In this document: piece after piece, positions 26,283 to 34,726 of the stretch
How positions within the stretch are numbered: position 1 is the first letter of the stretch
How the letters are laid out: every line of letters begins with the position of its first letter
Source: UBA2040 sp041751955
GTDB lineage: Bacteria > Bacteroidota > Bacteroidia > Flavobacteriales_D > Crocinitomicaceae
Direction: 5' to 3'
NCBI GenBank assembly: GCA_041751955.1
Contig: JBGSIB010000003.1
Coordinates: 1-64,000, forward strand
DNA: 64,000 nt
The notes under the pieces: generated by a model
Database searches by the model: none
The model's input: only the letters and a program-made list of their open reading frames with translations
What the model was told of the DNA's origin: nothing
Translations under genes and position numbers: made by a program

Positions 26283-27602
26283 ATGGAGAAAGGAAACAAA
26301 AAAATAATTCGAGGTTGGGTCATGTATGATTGGGCCAATTCTGTCTATAATTTGGTTATTTCCTCCGCTATATTCCCGATTTTTTATTCCAACATCACCA
26401 AAGATTTGTACGTCGAGAAACTGGCTAAGTCAAATATCATTTACACGGAAGATATGCCTGTTTTGGTAGATTTTTTTGGTGCACAAGTAGAAAGTCAGGT
26501 GCTTATTTCGTATATCTTAAGTGCTTCATTTTTAGTGGTTTCGTTTTTGTCTCCACTGCTTTCAGGTGTCGCAGATTTCATAGGAAACAAAAAGCGATTC
26601 ATGCAGTTTTTCTGCTATTTAGGAGCATTTTCGTGCATGGCTTTATCCATGTTCAAAATGAATATTGAGATGGGACTCATAGCTGTTTTCCTGGCCAGTA
26701 TTGGATTCTGGAATTCACTCGTTTTTTATAACGCCTATTTACCCGAAATCGCTGAACCAAAAGATCACGATAAAATTTCTGCTCGTGGATTTTCAATGGG
26801 CTACATTGGTTCCATGGTTTTGTTGATTATTTGTCTAGCGATAGTTATGGGCATAGGACCAAGTTATACCAAATATTGTTTCATATTGGTTGGCCTTTGG
26901 TGGATAGGTTTTAGTCAATTGACATACCGAGTTATACCCAACAATGTTTACAATAAAACACGCGAAAAAGGTTATGTTTGGAAAGGTTTCCGTGAATTGA
27001 AACTGGTTTTTGCTGAATTCAGAAAAACAAAGCGATTGAAAAGATATTTGACTTCTTTTTTCTTTTTCAATACTGGTGTTCAAACCGTTATGCTCATGGC
27101 CGTTTACTTCGCAAAAGAAGAAGTAGAGTGGGGTGAGGCTGGAGGAGACACAGGTTTGATCATCTCTATTCTTTTGATCCAGATATTAGGTGCGGTTGGT
27201 GCTTTTCTAATGTCCAGGGTATCAGGGAAAATCGGAAATATCAAAACCTTAATGATTTCAGTTTCGATTTGGGTGATTCTATGTATTTGTGCATTCTATA
27301 TTTCTACTCCTGTACAATTTTATGGTTTAGCCTGTGGAGTTGGATTGGTAATGGGTGGAGTACAGGCCATAGCGCGTTCTACTTATTCTAAATTCCTACC
27401 CGAAACAGAAGACCATGCTTCCTACTTTTCTTTTTATGACGTAACCGAAAAAATCGGAATTGTTTTAGGAACTTTTTTCTATGGTTTAATGTACGCCTTG
27501 ACGGGTAACCTGCGCATGTCCGTTCTTTCCATCACTTTCTTTTTTGTGGTCGGATTAATCCTTTTATTCTTTGTGCCGAAAGATGAGAAAATTCTTGAAT
27601 AG
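26283..27602 (+). CDS. UMF1-family MFS transporter
   Basis: A 439-aa membrane protein with about twelve transmembrane helices. GWVMYDWANSVYNLVISSAIFP is the UMF1/Atg22-like signature near the start, and FLSPLLSGVADFIGNKKRFM is the MFS A-like loop. A second-half motif AIARSTYSKFLPE is also typical. The transported substrate is unknown for this family in bacteria. It lies 3 nt after the dehydrogenase-like gene and overlaps the CPBP gene by 20 nt, so it belongs to the operon. It could export or import a product of the cluster, but this is only inference. Confidence 0.85.
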   Translation: MEKGNKKIIRGWVMYDWANSVYNLVISSAIFPIFYSNITKDLYVEKLAKSNIIYTEDMPVLVDFFGAQVESQVLISYILSASFLVVSFLSPLLSGVADFIGNKKRFMQFFCYLGAFSCMALSMFKMNIEMGLIAVFLASIGFWNSLVFYNAYLPEIAEPKDHDKISARGFSMGYIGSMVLLIICLAIVMGIGPSYTKYCFILVGLWWIGFSQLTYRVIPNNVYNKTREKGYVWKGFRELKLVFAEFRKTKRLKRYLTSFFFFNTGVQTVMLMAVYFAKEEVEWGEAGGDTGLIISILLIQILGAVGAFLMSRVSGKIGNIKTLMISVSIWVILCICAFYISTPVQFYGLACGVGLVMGGVQAIARSTYSKFLPETEDHASYFSFYDVTEKIGIVLGTFFYGLMYALTGNLRMSVLSITFFFVVGLILLFFVPKDEKILE

Positions 27603-28521
27603 CGAACGGTTTCATTTCGATAAATTACCTGAGATTGGTCGATTTAAATTCGAACATTTCGCTTTGGCTTCTGTCTTTATCGTTAGCATGTTCATCGGTT
27701 TTGGACAAATTCCGTTAATTGTCGTTGTATTAAAAGAACACATTGTTGCTTTAGGTGATTCTGCTGAAATAATGCAAGTACTATCTTCTAGAGTTGGAGA
27801 AAATAAGCTCTTGGTACTTCTATTGATTCCATTTGTTCTGACTTTTTTGGCAGCCTTGTTTTCCCTGAAATGGATTCATAAAACGAAGATCTTACCCTTC
27901 TTTACTTCCCGTTCCTCTTTTGACTGGAAAAGAGTGTTGTTAGCCTTTGGAATATGGGGTGGACTCATGGCCGTGATGTTGGCAATTTCTTTCAGTCAGA
28001 GCGATAAATTTGTTTGGAATTACAACTCAGAAACCTTTATCAGCCTGGTTCTCATCAGTTTTTTATTGATTCCCCTGCAAATTACTTGCGAAGAATTGAT
28101 TTTCAGATCGTATATGTTCAAAGGTTTATCATTCATGAAAAAACCTATTCTACAATTACTCATATGCGGTACTCTTTTCGGCTTGATGCATTTGGGTAAT
28201 CCTGAAATTGAAAAATTGGGAAAAATTGCCATCGTTTTTTATATCTGGACGGGCATTTTCCTGGGATTTGTCGCTCACTTCGATAATGGAATTGAACTGA
28301 CCGTGGGTTATCATGCCGCAAACAATATATTCGCATCGATTGTTATAACCTCCAATTGGCAAGCTTTTCAAACGGATGCACTTTGGTTGGATATGAATCC
28401 GCCAGCTTTTGGTTGGGATATGGCCCTTACTCTTTTCATTTGGCAGCCGATTTTACTTTTGTTTTTCAATTGGAAATACAAATGGAAAATTTTCGCGGGA
28501 AAAAATGATGGAATATTGTAA
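27583..28521 (+). CDS. CPBP-family intramembrane glutamic endopeptidase
   Basis: A 312-aa polytopic membrane protease of the CPBP/Abi group. The catalytic motifs are ITCEELIFRSYMFKG (Glu-Glu, Arg) and LFGLMHLGNP (His), and a third, TVGYHAANNIFASI (His/Asn), follows. About eight transmembrane helices. ATG at 27583 is chosen over a TTG 12 nt upstream; it overlaps the end of the UMF1 gene by 20 nt and is last in the operon. CPBP proteins process prenylated or small membrane proteins in some systems, but no substrate is known here. Confidence 0.82.
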   Translation: MRKFLNSERFHFDKLPEIGRFKFEHFALASVFIVSMFIGFGQIPLIVVVLKEHIVALGDSAEIMQVLSSRVGENKLLVLLLIPFVLTFLAALFSLKWIHKTKILPFFTSRSSFDWKRVLLAFGIWGGLMAVMLAISFSQSDKFVWNYNSETFISLVLISFLLIPLQITCEELIFRSYMFKGLSFMKKPILQLLICGTLFGLMHLGNPEIEKLGKIAIVFYIWTGIFLGFVAHFDNGIELTVGYHAANNIFASIVITSNWQAFQTDALWLDMNPPAFGWDMALTLFIWQPILLLFFNWKYKWKIFAGKNDGIL

Positions 28522-28657
28522 GGATTGTTTGGTGAAACCGACAAAGTAAGCAACATTGTAATTGATTTAGAAGGAAAAGGAAATCATTATATTTAGCTCT
28601 TTTTACTTCGAAAAAATCCAATATTGATTGATAAACGTATATAAATAAAGATTAAGA

Positions 28658-28990
28658 ATGGACACGTATTACAACCCAGAAGACCTTAAGAAATTTGGAA
28701 ATATCACAGAATTTCAACCTGAATTGGGAAAGAAATTCTTCGATTATTACGGTTCTGTTTTTAAAGAAGGAGCACTTACGGCGCGTGAAAAGTCATTGAT
28801 TGCCTTGGCGGTTTCTCATGCAGTTCAATGCCCGTATTGCATTGATGCCTATACGGAAGACGCAATGGAAAAAGGTTGTGATAGTGAAGAAATGATGGAA
28901 GCTGTGCACGTTGCTGCGGCCATTAAAAGCGGAGCAGCCTTGGTGCATGGCGTTCAAATGATGAATAAATACAAAAGCCTTTCAATGTAA
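28658..28990 (+). CDS. Arsenosugar-biosynthesis-associated CMD-like (peroxidase-like) protein
   Basis: A 110-aa member of the carboxymuconolactone decarboxylase/AhpD-like fold. AVQCPYCIDAYTEDAME carries the redox CxxC pair of the AhpD type, and VHVAAAIKSGAALVHGVQMM is the second helix. The length and sequence match the small peroxidase-like protein that accompanies ArsS in Bacteroidota arsenosugar loci. It lies 24 nt upstream of arsS and presumably co-transcribed. Confidence 0.85.
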   Translation: MDTYYNPEDLKKFGNITEFQPELGKKFFDYYGSVFKEGALTAREKSLIALAVSHAVQCPYCIDAYTEDAMEKGCDSEEMMEAVHVAAAIKSGAALVHGVQMMNKYKSLSM

Positions 28991-29014
28991 GTCGAATAGA
29001 CGGATAGATATATT

Positions 29015-30052
29015 ATGAGTACAAAATCACTTTTTAAACAAGGACACGAACTTTCCGAATCGGAAAAACAAATCAAATTGTTAGAATCGGCTGGATTGAC
29101 CCGTTTTTATGAAAACATGGATCAAGTCGGTTTGTATCCGTTGACGGCGACACAACTGGATATTTTCCAAATAAACGTTGGCAAAATGTGCAACCAAGTA
29201 TGCGAACATTGCCATGTCGATGCTGGTCCGGATAGAAAAGAAATCATGACACGCGAAACCATGCAATTGTGTTTGGATGTCATTGATAAAACAAATTGTC
29301 ATACAGTAGATTTGACTGGGGGTGCGCCTGAAATGAATCCAGATTTCCGCTGGTTTGTTGAAGAATTGAGCAAAAAAGGTATCAAGATTTTGGTTCGTTG
29401 TAATCTAACCATAATTGTAGCCAACAAGAAATACTACGACCTGCCAGATTTTTTCAAGAAGCACAATGTAGAAGTAGTTTCGTCGTTGCCTTATTTCAAT
29501 TCTGCTAAAACAGACGCTCAACGTGGCGAAGGAGTTTTTGAGAAAAGTATTAAAGCCTTGAAAATGTTGAATGCCATTGGATATGGAATAGAAGGTTCTG
29601 GTTTGATTTTGAATCTAGTTTACAACCCTTCGGGAGCATTTCTACCACCAGACCAATCGTCTTTGCAAGATCAATTCAAAAAGAAATTACGTGATGGTTT
29701 CGAAATAGAATTCAACGAACTATTCGCCATTACCAATCTGCCCGTGAGTCGATATCTGAGTTATTTGGTTGCTTCCAAAAACTATGAGAAATACATGGAT
29801 AAATTGGTCAATGCCTTCAATCCATCGGCTGCAGCTAACGTTATGTGCCGCAATACCATTTCTGTTGGTTGGGACGGTTATCTTTACGATTGTGATTTCA
29901 ATCAAATGTTGGAATTGAAAGTGGCTACCAAAGGTCAACACCTCAGAGATTTTGATTTAGAAGGAATTTTGAACCGAAATATTATCGTGAACGAACACTG
30001 CTACGGATGCACTGCTGGTGCTGGATCGAGTTGTGGTGGGGCAGTGGCTTAA
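29015..30052 (+). CDS. arsS: Arsenosugar biosynthesis radical SAM protein ArsS
   Basis: A 345-aa radical SAM enzyme. VGKMCNQVCEHCHVDAGPDR holds the CxxxCxxC cluster ligands and the ArsS-typical CHVDAGPxR. DLTGGAPEMNPDFRWF follows as the conserved GGE-like SAM loop, and the C terminus ends in a Cys-rich SPASM-like tail (NEHCYGCTAGAGSSCGGAVA). ArsS adds the 5'-deoxyadenosyl group to dimethylarsinous acid, the committed step of arsenosugar synthesis; the assignment is by family. The ArsM methyltransferase, often next to it, is not in the window. The stop codon overlaps that of the decayed minus-strand gene. Confidence 0.88.
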   Translation: MSTKSLFKQGHELSESEKQIKLLESAGLTRFYENMDQVGLYPLTATQLDIFQINVGKMCNQVCEHCHVDAGPDRKEIMTRETMQLCLDVIDKTNCHTVDLTGGAPEMNPDFRWFVEELSKKGIKILVRCNLTIIVANKKYYDLPDFFKKHNVEVVSSLPYFNSAKTDAQRGEGVFEKSIKALKMLNAIGYGIEGSGLILNLVYNPSGAFLPPDQSSLQDQFKKKLRDGFEIEFNELFAITNLPVSRYLSYLVASKNYEKYMDKLVNAFNPSAAANVMCRNTISVGWDGYLYDCDFNQMLELKVATKGQHLRDFDLEGILNRNIIVNEHCYGCTAGAGSSCGGAVA

Positions 30053-30663
30053 TCGCATTTGCCAATATAATATGCTAGTCCAAACTCAATTCAGGCTTTA
30101 ATCTGAAAGACAAGTCGGAAGAACGAACAGGCGAAAACATCGTTTGGTTCATAGAATAATGATACGGCAGTTTTAGTCCGTAGTATAGTGAAATTCGCTT
30201 TCTTATTCGCAAACTGTGAAATGCTTCAAAAGGGACGCGGCCAACCCAATGTTGCTATTATGTCAAGGTTGCTTCTTTTCGTTTCAATGAACGGCTAATG
30301 TGAAAACCACTAGATTTTCAAGCAACGGATAGGACAAAAGACCAAAATTACCATTCGGTTCCTGGGAATATGTATTGACAGATGAATATAGTGCACGAAT
30401 CCACTTACCGACATCATATTTACTCGAATCTATTTCTGCAAAAGCCTTGCCAGTCCCGCCATTAAAAAATCCTACTGACCGCAAAAATTGGATTGGGTAA
30501 TTTGTTGATCGGTGAGCGTTAAATTGAAATTTTCTAATCTGGTCGAAACATTTAAGCCGATTCGTTGACTGAAGGCGGAAATTGTCATCGTCAAAAGAAA
30601 TGAATGAATACGCCTTGCTTGATGATTAGTGTTAAACTTGTTTTTTGAACGTGTGAATTTCAT
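30049..30663 (-). pseudogene. Decayed outer-membrane beta-barrel protein gene
   Basis: Read on the minus strand, this is a barrel-like protein broken by at least three frameshifts or stops. Fragment 1 (30663 to about 30475) has a signal-peptide-like FLLTMTISAFSQ and RIGLNVSTRLENF, ending at a TAG. Fragment 2 (about 30484-30284) is SVGFFNGGTGKAFAEIDSSK onward. Fragment 3 has SLYYGLKLPYHYSMNQTMFS and LSFRLKPELS. The last bit, in another frame, is FGLAYYIGKCD ending at the TAA of 30049-30051. The pieces together are about 200 residues, the expected size of a small porin-like protein. It overlaps the arsS stop codon. Confidence 0.72.
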
Positions 30664-30736
30664 GTTTATTTGATCTTACCTCTCTTTTTTATAGATAATT
30701 CCTGATTTTTTCAATTCTTTTGATTCTATTATAGAT

Positions 30737-30857
30737 GTTCCAAATTAATTAATTTATTTAAATTTTGGAACAGTTATAAAAAAGTAAAATTAACTTTGCC
30801 TAAAATAATAAAAAGTATAGTTGTTCCATAATGATAAAAAAATTATAATTTTGGAAC
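30737..30857. promoter_or_regulatory. Two inverted repeats of GTTCCAAAATT upstream of the ATPase gene
   Basis: GTTCCAAATT (30737-30746) faces AATTTTGGAAC (30761-30771), and 86 nt further on GTTCCATAAT (30823-30832) faces AATTTTGGAAC (30847-30857). The second half-site pair ends 15 nt before the ATPase ATG. A -7-like TAACTTTG (30791-30798) lies between the two repeats. Two identical inverted repeats in an upstream region suggest a cooperative operator, perhaps for self-regulation. They could also be remnants of an insertion boundary. Confidence 0.5.
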
Positions 30858-30872
30858 ACTTATAATTAGTAT

Positions 30873-32285
30873 ATGGCGAGAGATGTCGTTGGAAGATATA
30901 GAGAGAAAGAATTGCTGAAAGGTGCTTTAATGAGTTCAAGATCAGAGTTAATCGCCGTGTACGGTCGAAGAAGAATTGGCAAAACATTTTTGATTAGAGA
31001 ATTTTACGAGAAAGAAATTGTTTATAGTGTGACGGGTTTTAGCGAGGGGAACAGGTCGGTACAAATAAAAAATTTCATGACCAAACTCAATTCCTTTACA
31101 GATGAATTCAAAAATGAAAAACCCAAAGATTGGATTGACAGTTTCGTCCTACTCAAAAAATACATTTCTGGATTACGAAAAGCAAAAGGCAAAAAAGTAA
31201 TTTTTATCGATGAATTTCCTTGGATAGCTACCGATAAATCAGGTTTTTTGTCTGCTTTTGAAAACTTTTGGAATGACTACTGCTCTGCACGAACAGATTT
31301 AATCGTTGTTGTCTGTGGTTCAGCGGCTTCCTACATGGTCAAAAAGATAGTGAAAAACAACAAAGGATTAAGCAAAAGAATAACCCAAACTATCAACTTG
31401 AAACCTTTTAGTTTGAGAGAAGTTAGAGATTTCTTTAACGCTAAAAATATGACTTTTTTAGATTATGAACTTCTAAAAATATACATGTCCTTGGGTGGAA
31501 TTCCAGAATATCTCGAACAAGTTCAAAAAGGCGAATCGGCAGTAAGCACAATTGATAGAATGTGTTTTCAGCCAGGAGCGTATTTAGAAAATGAATTCGA
31601 TGAGGTTTTCGAATCCCTTTTCGATTCTTCTTCTTTTCACAAAAAAATCATTGAAGCACTTGCATCAGGTGTCAAAAAAGGACTTTCGCGCAATGCTATT
31701 TTGCAGAAGTGTGGACTAGAAACCAGCGGTCGATTTTCTCAATCCTTATCCGAACTGGAATTGTCAGGATTTCTTTTAAAGTATAATTCTTATAAAGGAA
31801 AATCAAAAACCACCTTGTATCGTATTTATGATGAATATTGCCTGTTTTACCTGCAATTTATGATCCCGTTTAAAGGAAATACTTGGTTGCAGCTATATCA
31901 AAAACCAGATTATAGTATTTGGTGTGGATATGCTTTTGAAACGATAGGATTAAAACACAGCACAGAAATAAAACGAGCTTTAAAAATTGAGGGGATGTCA
32001 TCTGAAAATTATACTTGGAGCAATCCAAATGCTCAGGTAGATTTGGTAATCGATAGGGCTGACAACTGGGTAAATCTGTGCGAATTAAAATTCTATAACC
32101 AAGAATTCACGATGGATGCGACTTACCAAAAAAAGTTAGAAACGAAAAAAAATGAATTTAAAAAAGACAAAGCGCGAAAAAAAGGAGTTTTTATAACCAT
32201 GCTCACTACACACGGGATAATAGAGAATAAATACAGTACAGCTTCAGTTGACCAGAATTTGACAATCGCTTGTTTATTTGAATAA
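30873..32285 (+). CDS. Archaeal-type AAA ATPase with DUF234-like C-terminal domain
   Basis: A 470-aa ATPase. AVYGRRRIGKTFLIREF (residues 29-45) is the Walker A of this family and KVIFIDEFPWIATD the Walker B with Asp-Glu. VVCGSAAS is the sensor 1 motif. The C-terminal half (about 330-470) is the DUF234-type domain, with a PD-(D/E)xK-like VDLVIDRADNWVNLCELKF core. These proteins are common in genomes as accessory ATPases of unknown role. It stands between arsS and the arsenosugar glycosyltransferase genes, and its upstream region has unusual palindromes, so it looks like a later insertion. Confidence 0.78.
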   Translation: MARDVVGRYREKELLKGALMSSRSELIAVYGRRRIGKTFLIREFYEKEIVYSVTGFSEGNRSVQIKNFMTKLNSFTDEFKNEKPKDWIDSFVLLKKYISGLRKAKGKKVIFIDEFPWIATDKSGFLSAFENFWNDYCSARTDLIVVVCGSAASYMVKKIVKNNKGLSKRITQTINLKPFSLREVRDFFNAKNMTFLDYELLKIYMSLGGIPEYLEQVQKGESAVSTIDRMCFQPGAYLENEFDEVFESLFDSSSFHKKIIEALASGVKKGLSRNAILQKCGLETSGRFSQSLSELELSGFLLKYNSYKGKSKTTLYRIYDEYCLFYLQFMIPFKGNTWLQLYQKPDYSIWCGYAFETIGLKHSTEIKRALKIEGMSSENYTWSNPNAQVDLVIDRADNWVNLCELKFYNQEFTMDATYQKKLETKKNEFKKDKARKKGVFITMLTTHGIIENKYSTASVDQNLTIACLFE

Positions 32286-32402
32286 ACCAATGCTCAAACT
32301 CCAATTTAGAATGAAATGAGACTAAAAAATTGATTAATTTCGAAAGCTAACAAATCTATGTTGTAATTCTCAACGTATATCCATAGTAAACCCAAGAATA
32401 AA

Positions 32403-32993
32403 GTGAAAAACGCCATTATTATTTTTCAAAAAAATCCAGAACCTGGAAAGGTGAAAACACGATTGGCTGCTACCGTCGGGAATGATAATGCTTTGAAAAT
32501 TTACAACATTTTAGTGGAGCATACACATGCTGTAGTTGATCGAATTTCGGCTAAAAAGCATCTTTTTTTCTCCAGTTTCATCGAAAATGATCCAAAATGG
32601 AGTAATTATTCGCTAAAAGTGCAAAAAGGTGATGATTTGGGTTTGCGCATGTACAATGCGATAAATGAGGTGCAAAATGAGGGAGCTGAACGAGTAATAG
32701 TCCTGGGAACGGATTGTTATGAATTGACCGCCGAATTGATCCACGAGGCATTCGAAAAATTAGAATTTAGTGACTATTGCATTGGTCCAGCTTTGGATGG
32801 TGGATATTATTTAATGGGCACGACTTCACCAGATAAAGATGTTTTCCTTGGAAAAGAATGGAGCACAGAAACGGTTTTCGAAGAAGCCAAAAACTCCATT
32901 GAAAGTCTCGGGAAAACATTACATACTTTACAAGCCTTATCCGATGTGGATTACGAAGAAGATTTAAAAACTTTAGCTAATTTCTTGGATTAA
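32403..32993 (+). CDS. Arsenosugar-type glycosyltransferase, TIGR04282-like
   Basis: A 196-aa protein with the GTA-like small transferase sequence IFQKNPEPGKVKTRLAATVG at the start and VLGTDCYELTAELI (DxD-like) and PALDGGYYLMG further on. This family accompanies ArsS in arsenosugar loci and is related to sugar-phosphate nucleotidyl-type folds. The start is GTG at 32403; the upstream codons are not in frame with an ATG. It is 3 nt before the next glycosyltransferase gene. It belongs to the same pathway as the arsS pair although an ATPase and a pseudogene lie between. Confidence 0.83.
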   Translation: MKNAIIIFQKNPEPGKVKTRLAATVGNDNALKIYNILVEHTHAVVDRISAKKHLFFSSFIENDPKWSNYSLKVQKGDDLGLRMYNAINEVQNEGAERVIVLGTDCYELTAELIHEAFEKLEFSDYCIGPALDGGYYLMGTTSPDKDVFLGKEWSTETVFEEAKNSIESLGKTLHTLQALSDVDYEEDLKTLANFLD

Positions 32994-32996
32994 AAA

Positions 32997-33692
32997 ATGC
33001 CGAAAATTAGTCTCATTATTCCCGTATTGAACGAAGCAAAATTGCTAAAAGGATTGCTCACTTATTTGAAATCTTGCGACCCAGAAAATCATTTGGAAAT
33101 TATTGTCGTGGATGGAAATAGCACAGATAATACTTGCAATATTGCCGAAAATGAAGAGGTTATTTTAATAAAATCAGGTGTTAGTTCACGGGCGCACCAA
33201 ATGAATGAAGGAGCGAAAGCAGCAACAAGCGATATTTTCTATTTTGTGCATGCCGACGTTTTTCCTCCAGCAGGTTTCGTAAAACATCTTCTATCGGCCC
33301 ATAAAAGAGGCGTCCAAATGGCATTTTTCATGCAGAAATTTGACAAGATGAACATTTTCTTGTGGTTCAATTCCTTTTTCACGCGCTACAAAAAGTTATG
33401 GTGCAGAGGTGGGGATCAAACCATCTACATTACCAAGGATTTGTTCCAAAAATTGAAGGGATATGATGAAAAATATGTCATCATGGAAGAATATGATTTG
33501 ATGTTAAGAGCACAAAAAATATGCGATTACGAGGTATTGTATGACTATACGATAGTTTCTACAAGAAAATATTCGACCAATTCTTGGTTCAAGGTAATGA
33601 CCGCCAATCTTCGTGCTGTGCGTCAATTCAAAAAAGGCGTCGATTCCAATATCATCCGTGAAAATTACATCAATGCTTTAAACTCTTATTGA
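32997..33692 (+). CDS. Arsenosugar-type family 2 glycosyltransferase, TIGR04283-like
   Basis: A 231-aa GT-A glycosyltransferase. ISLIIPVLNEAKLLKGLL at residues 4-21 and IIVVDGNSTDNTCNIAE are the GT2 starts, FYFVHADVFPPAGF carries the Asp-rich donor site, and RGGDQTIYITKDLF follows with the acceptor region. TIGR04283 is the usual partner of TIGR04282 in arsenosugar loci. It likely transfers a glycerol- or sugar-type group to the arsenosugar in the cytoplasm; the donor is unknown. It is 3 nt after the previous gene. Confidence 0.85.
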   Translation: MPKISLIIPVLNEAKLLKGLLTYLKSCDPENHLEIIVVDGNSTDNTCNIAENEEVILIKSGVSSRAHQMNEGAKAATSDIFYFVHADVFPPAGFVKHLLSAHKRGVQMAFFMQKFDKMNIFLWFNSFFTRYKKLWCRGGDQTIYITKDLFQKLKGYDEKYVIMEEYDLMLRAQKICDYEVLYDYTIVSTRKYSTNSWFKVMTANLRAVRQFKKGVDSNIIRENYINALNSY

Positions 33693-33744
33693 AAGTTAAG
33701 TTTAGTCGACTTACATTTTTGTGGAAAGAAAATCCAAGCACCAC

Positions 33745-33774
33745 TTGTTTCTTTTTCGCCGGATGTTATCTTTG
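33745..33774 (+). promoter_or_regulatory. Bacteroidota-type promoter of the ABC transporter operon
   Basis: TTG at 33745-33747 and TATCTTTG at 33767-33774 are separated by 19 nt, matching the -33/-7 consensus (TTG, N19-21, TAnnTTTG). The ATG of the ATPase gene lies 22 nt after the -7 box, so the leader would be about 15 nt. This is the best match to the consensus in the window. Confidence 0.6.
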
Positions 33775-33796
33775 AATAAAGAAATAAACCCCCTTC

Positions 33797-34726
33797 ATGC
33801 TCGAAATTTCAAACTTAACGAAATCCTATGGACAGGAAATGGCGCTCAATCAAGTGTCCCTTACCCTTCAGGCAGGTGAAATATTTGGACTTCTTGGACC
33901 AAATGGGGCTGGAAAATCCACCTTGATTCGTATCGTTAACCAAATAATTAACGCCAATAGCGGCTGGATTAAGTTTGACAACGATCTATTTCGTCGAGAA
34001 CACCTGAAGAAAATCGGTTACTTGCCCGAAGAAAGAGGTTTATATCGTGGAATGACCGTTCAAGAACATGGTGTTTTTCTGGGAAAACTTCGCGGAATGA
34101 ATACCAAAGAGTCCAAAGAAGCTTTGAATTATTGGTTAGAACGTTTCGAAATTACAGACTGGAAAAAGAAGAGAATTGAAGAACTTTCCAAAGGAATGGC
34201 GCAAAAGGTTCAATTCATTTTTACCGTTCTTCACCAACCCAAGTTGATTATTTTGGATGAACCTTTCAGTGGTTTTGATCCCTTGAATGTAGAGCTGATT
34301 AAAAAAGAAATTCAAAGTCTGAAAGCACAAGGACGAACAATTTTACTCTCAACACACAACATGAATAGTGTGGAAGAAATTTGTGATCGTGCCATGCTCA
34401 TTCACAAAGGAAAGACCTTGCTTCAAGGATCTGTTAGCGAGTTGCGCGACGAATACAAAGATGGCACACACACTGTCCGTTTTGAAGGAATGATGTTGGC
34501 CTTCGTCAATGCGCTATGGACAGGATTTGAAATTACTGAAACTAGAGAATACGGAAACAATCGCTACGAAGTAGATTTGGTAATGAGGGACGAAAATACC
34601 ATCAATGAACTCATGTCTGTAATGATAGGACAAGTCAAAGTTGAAGCTATTTTCGAAAAACTTCCTGGTATGCAAGAAATATTCATTCGCAGTATCGAAG
34701 CTGCACAAAACGCGACGATACAATGA
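33797..34726 (+). CDS. ABC transporter ATP-binding protein, NatA-like
   Basis: A 309-aa ATPase of an ABC-2 exporter. GLLGPNGAGKSTLIRIV is the Walker A, ELSKGMAQKVQF the C signature variant, and LIILDEPFSGFDPLN the Walker B. The C-terminal part from about 210 is a DUF4162-type extension. It overlaps the permease gene by 4 nt (ATGA). The pair resembles Na+ exporter NatAB; the true substrate is not established. Confidence 0.9.
   Translation: MLEISNLTKSYGQEMALNQVSLTLQAGEIFGLLGPNGAGKSTLIRIVNQIINANSGWIKFDNDLFRREHLKKIGYLPEERGLYRGMTVQEHGVFLGKLRGMNTKESKEALNYWLERFEITDWKKKRIEELSKGMAQKVQFIFTVLHQPKLIILDEPFSGFDPLNVELIKKEIQSLKAQGRTILLSTHNMNSVEEICDRAMLIHKGKTLLQGSVSELRDEYKDGTHTVRFEGMMLAFVNALWTGFEITETREYGNNRYEVDLVMRDENTINELMSVMIGQVKVEAIFEKLPGMQEIFIRSIEAAQNATIQ

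Noticed and set aside
31600..31640. TTCGAATCCC-like tRNA T-loop sequence
   Set aside because: It lies inside the ATPase coding region with no cloverleaf around it.
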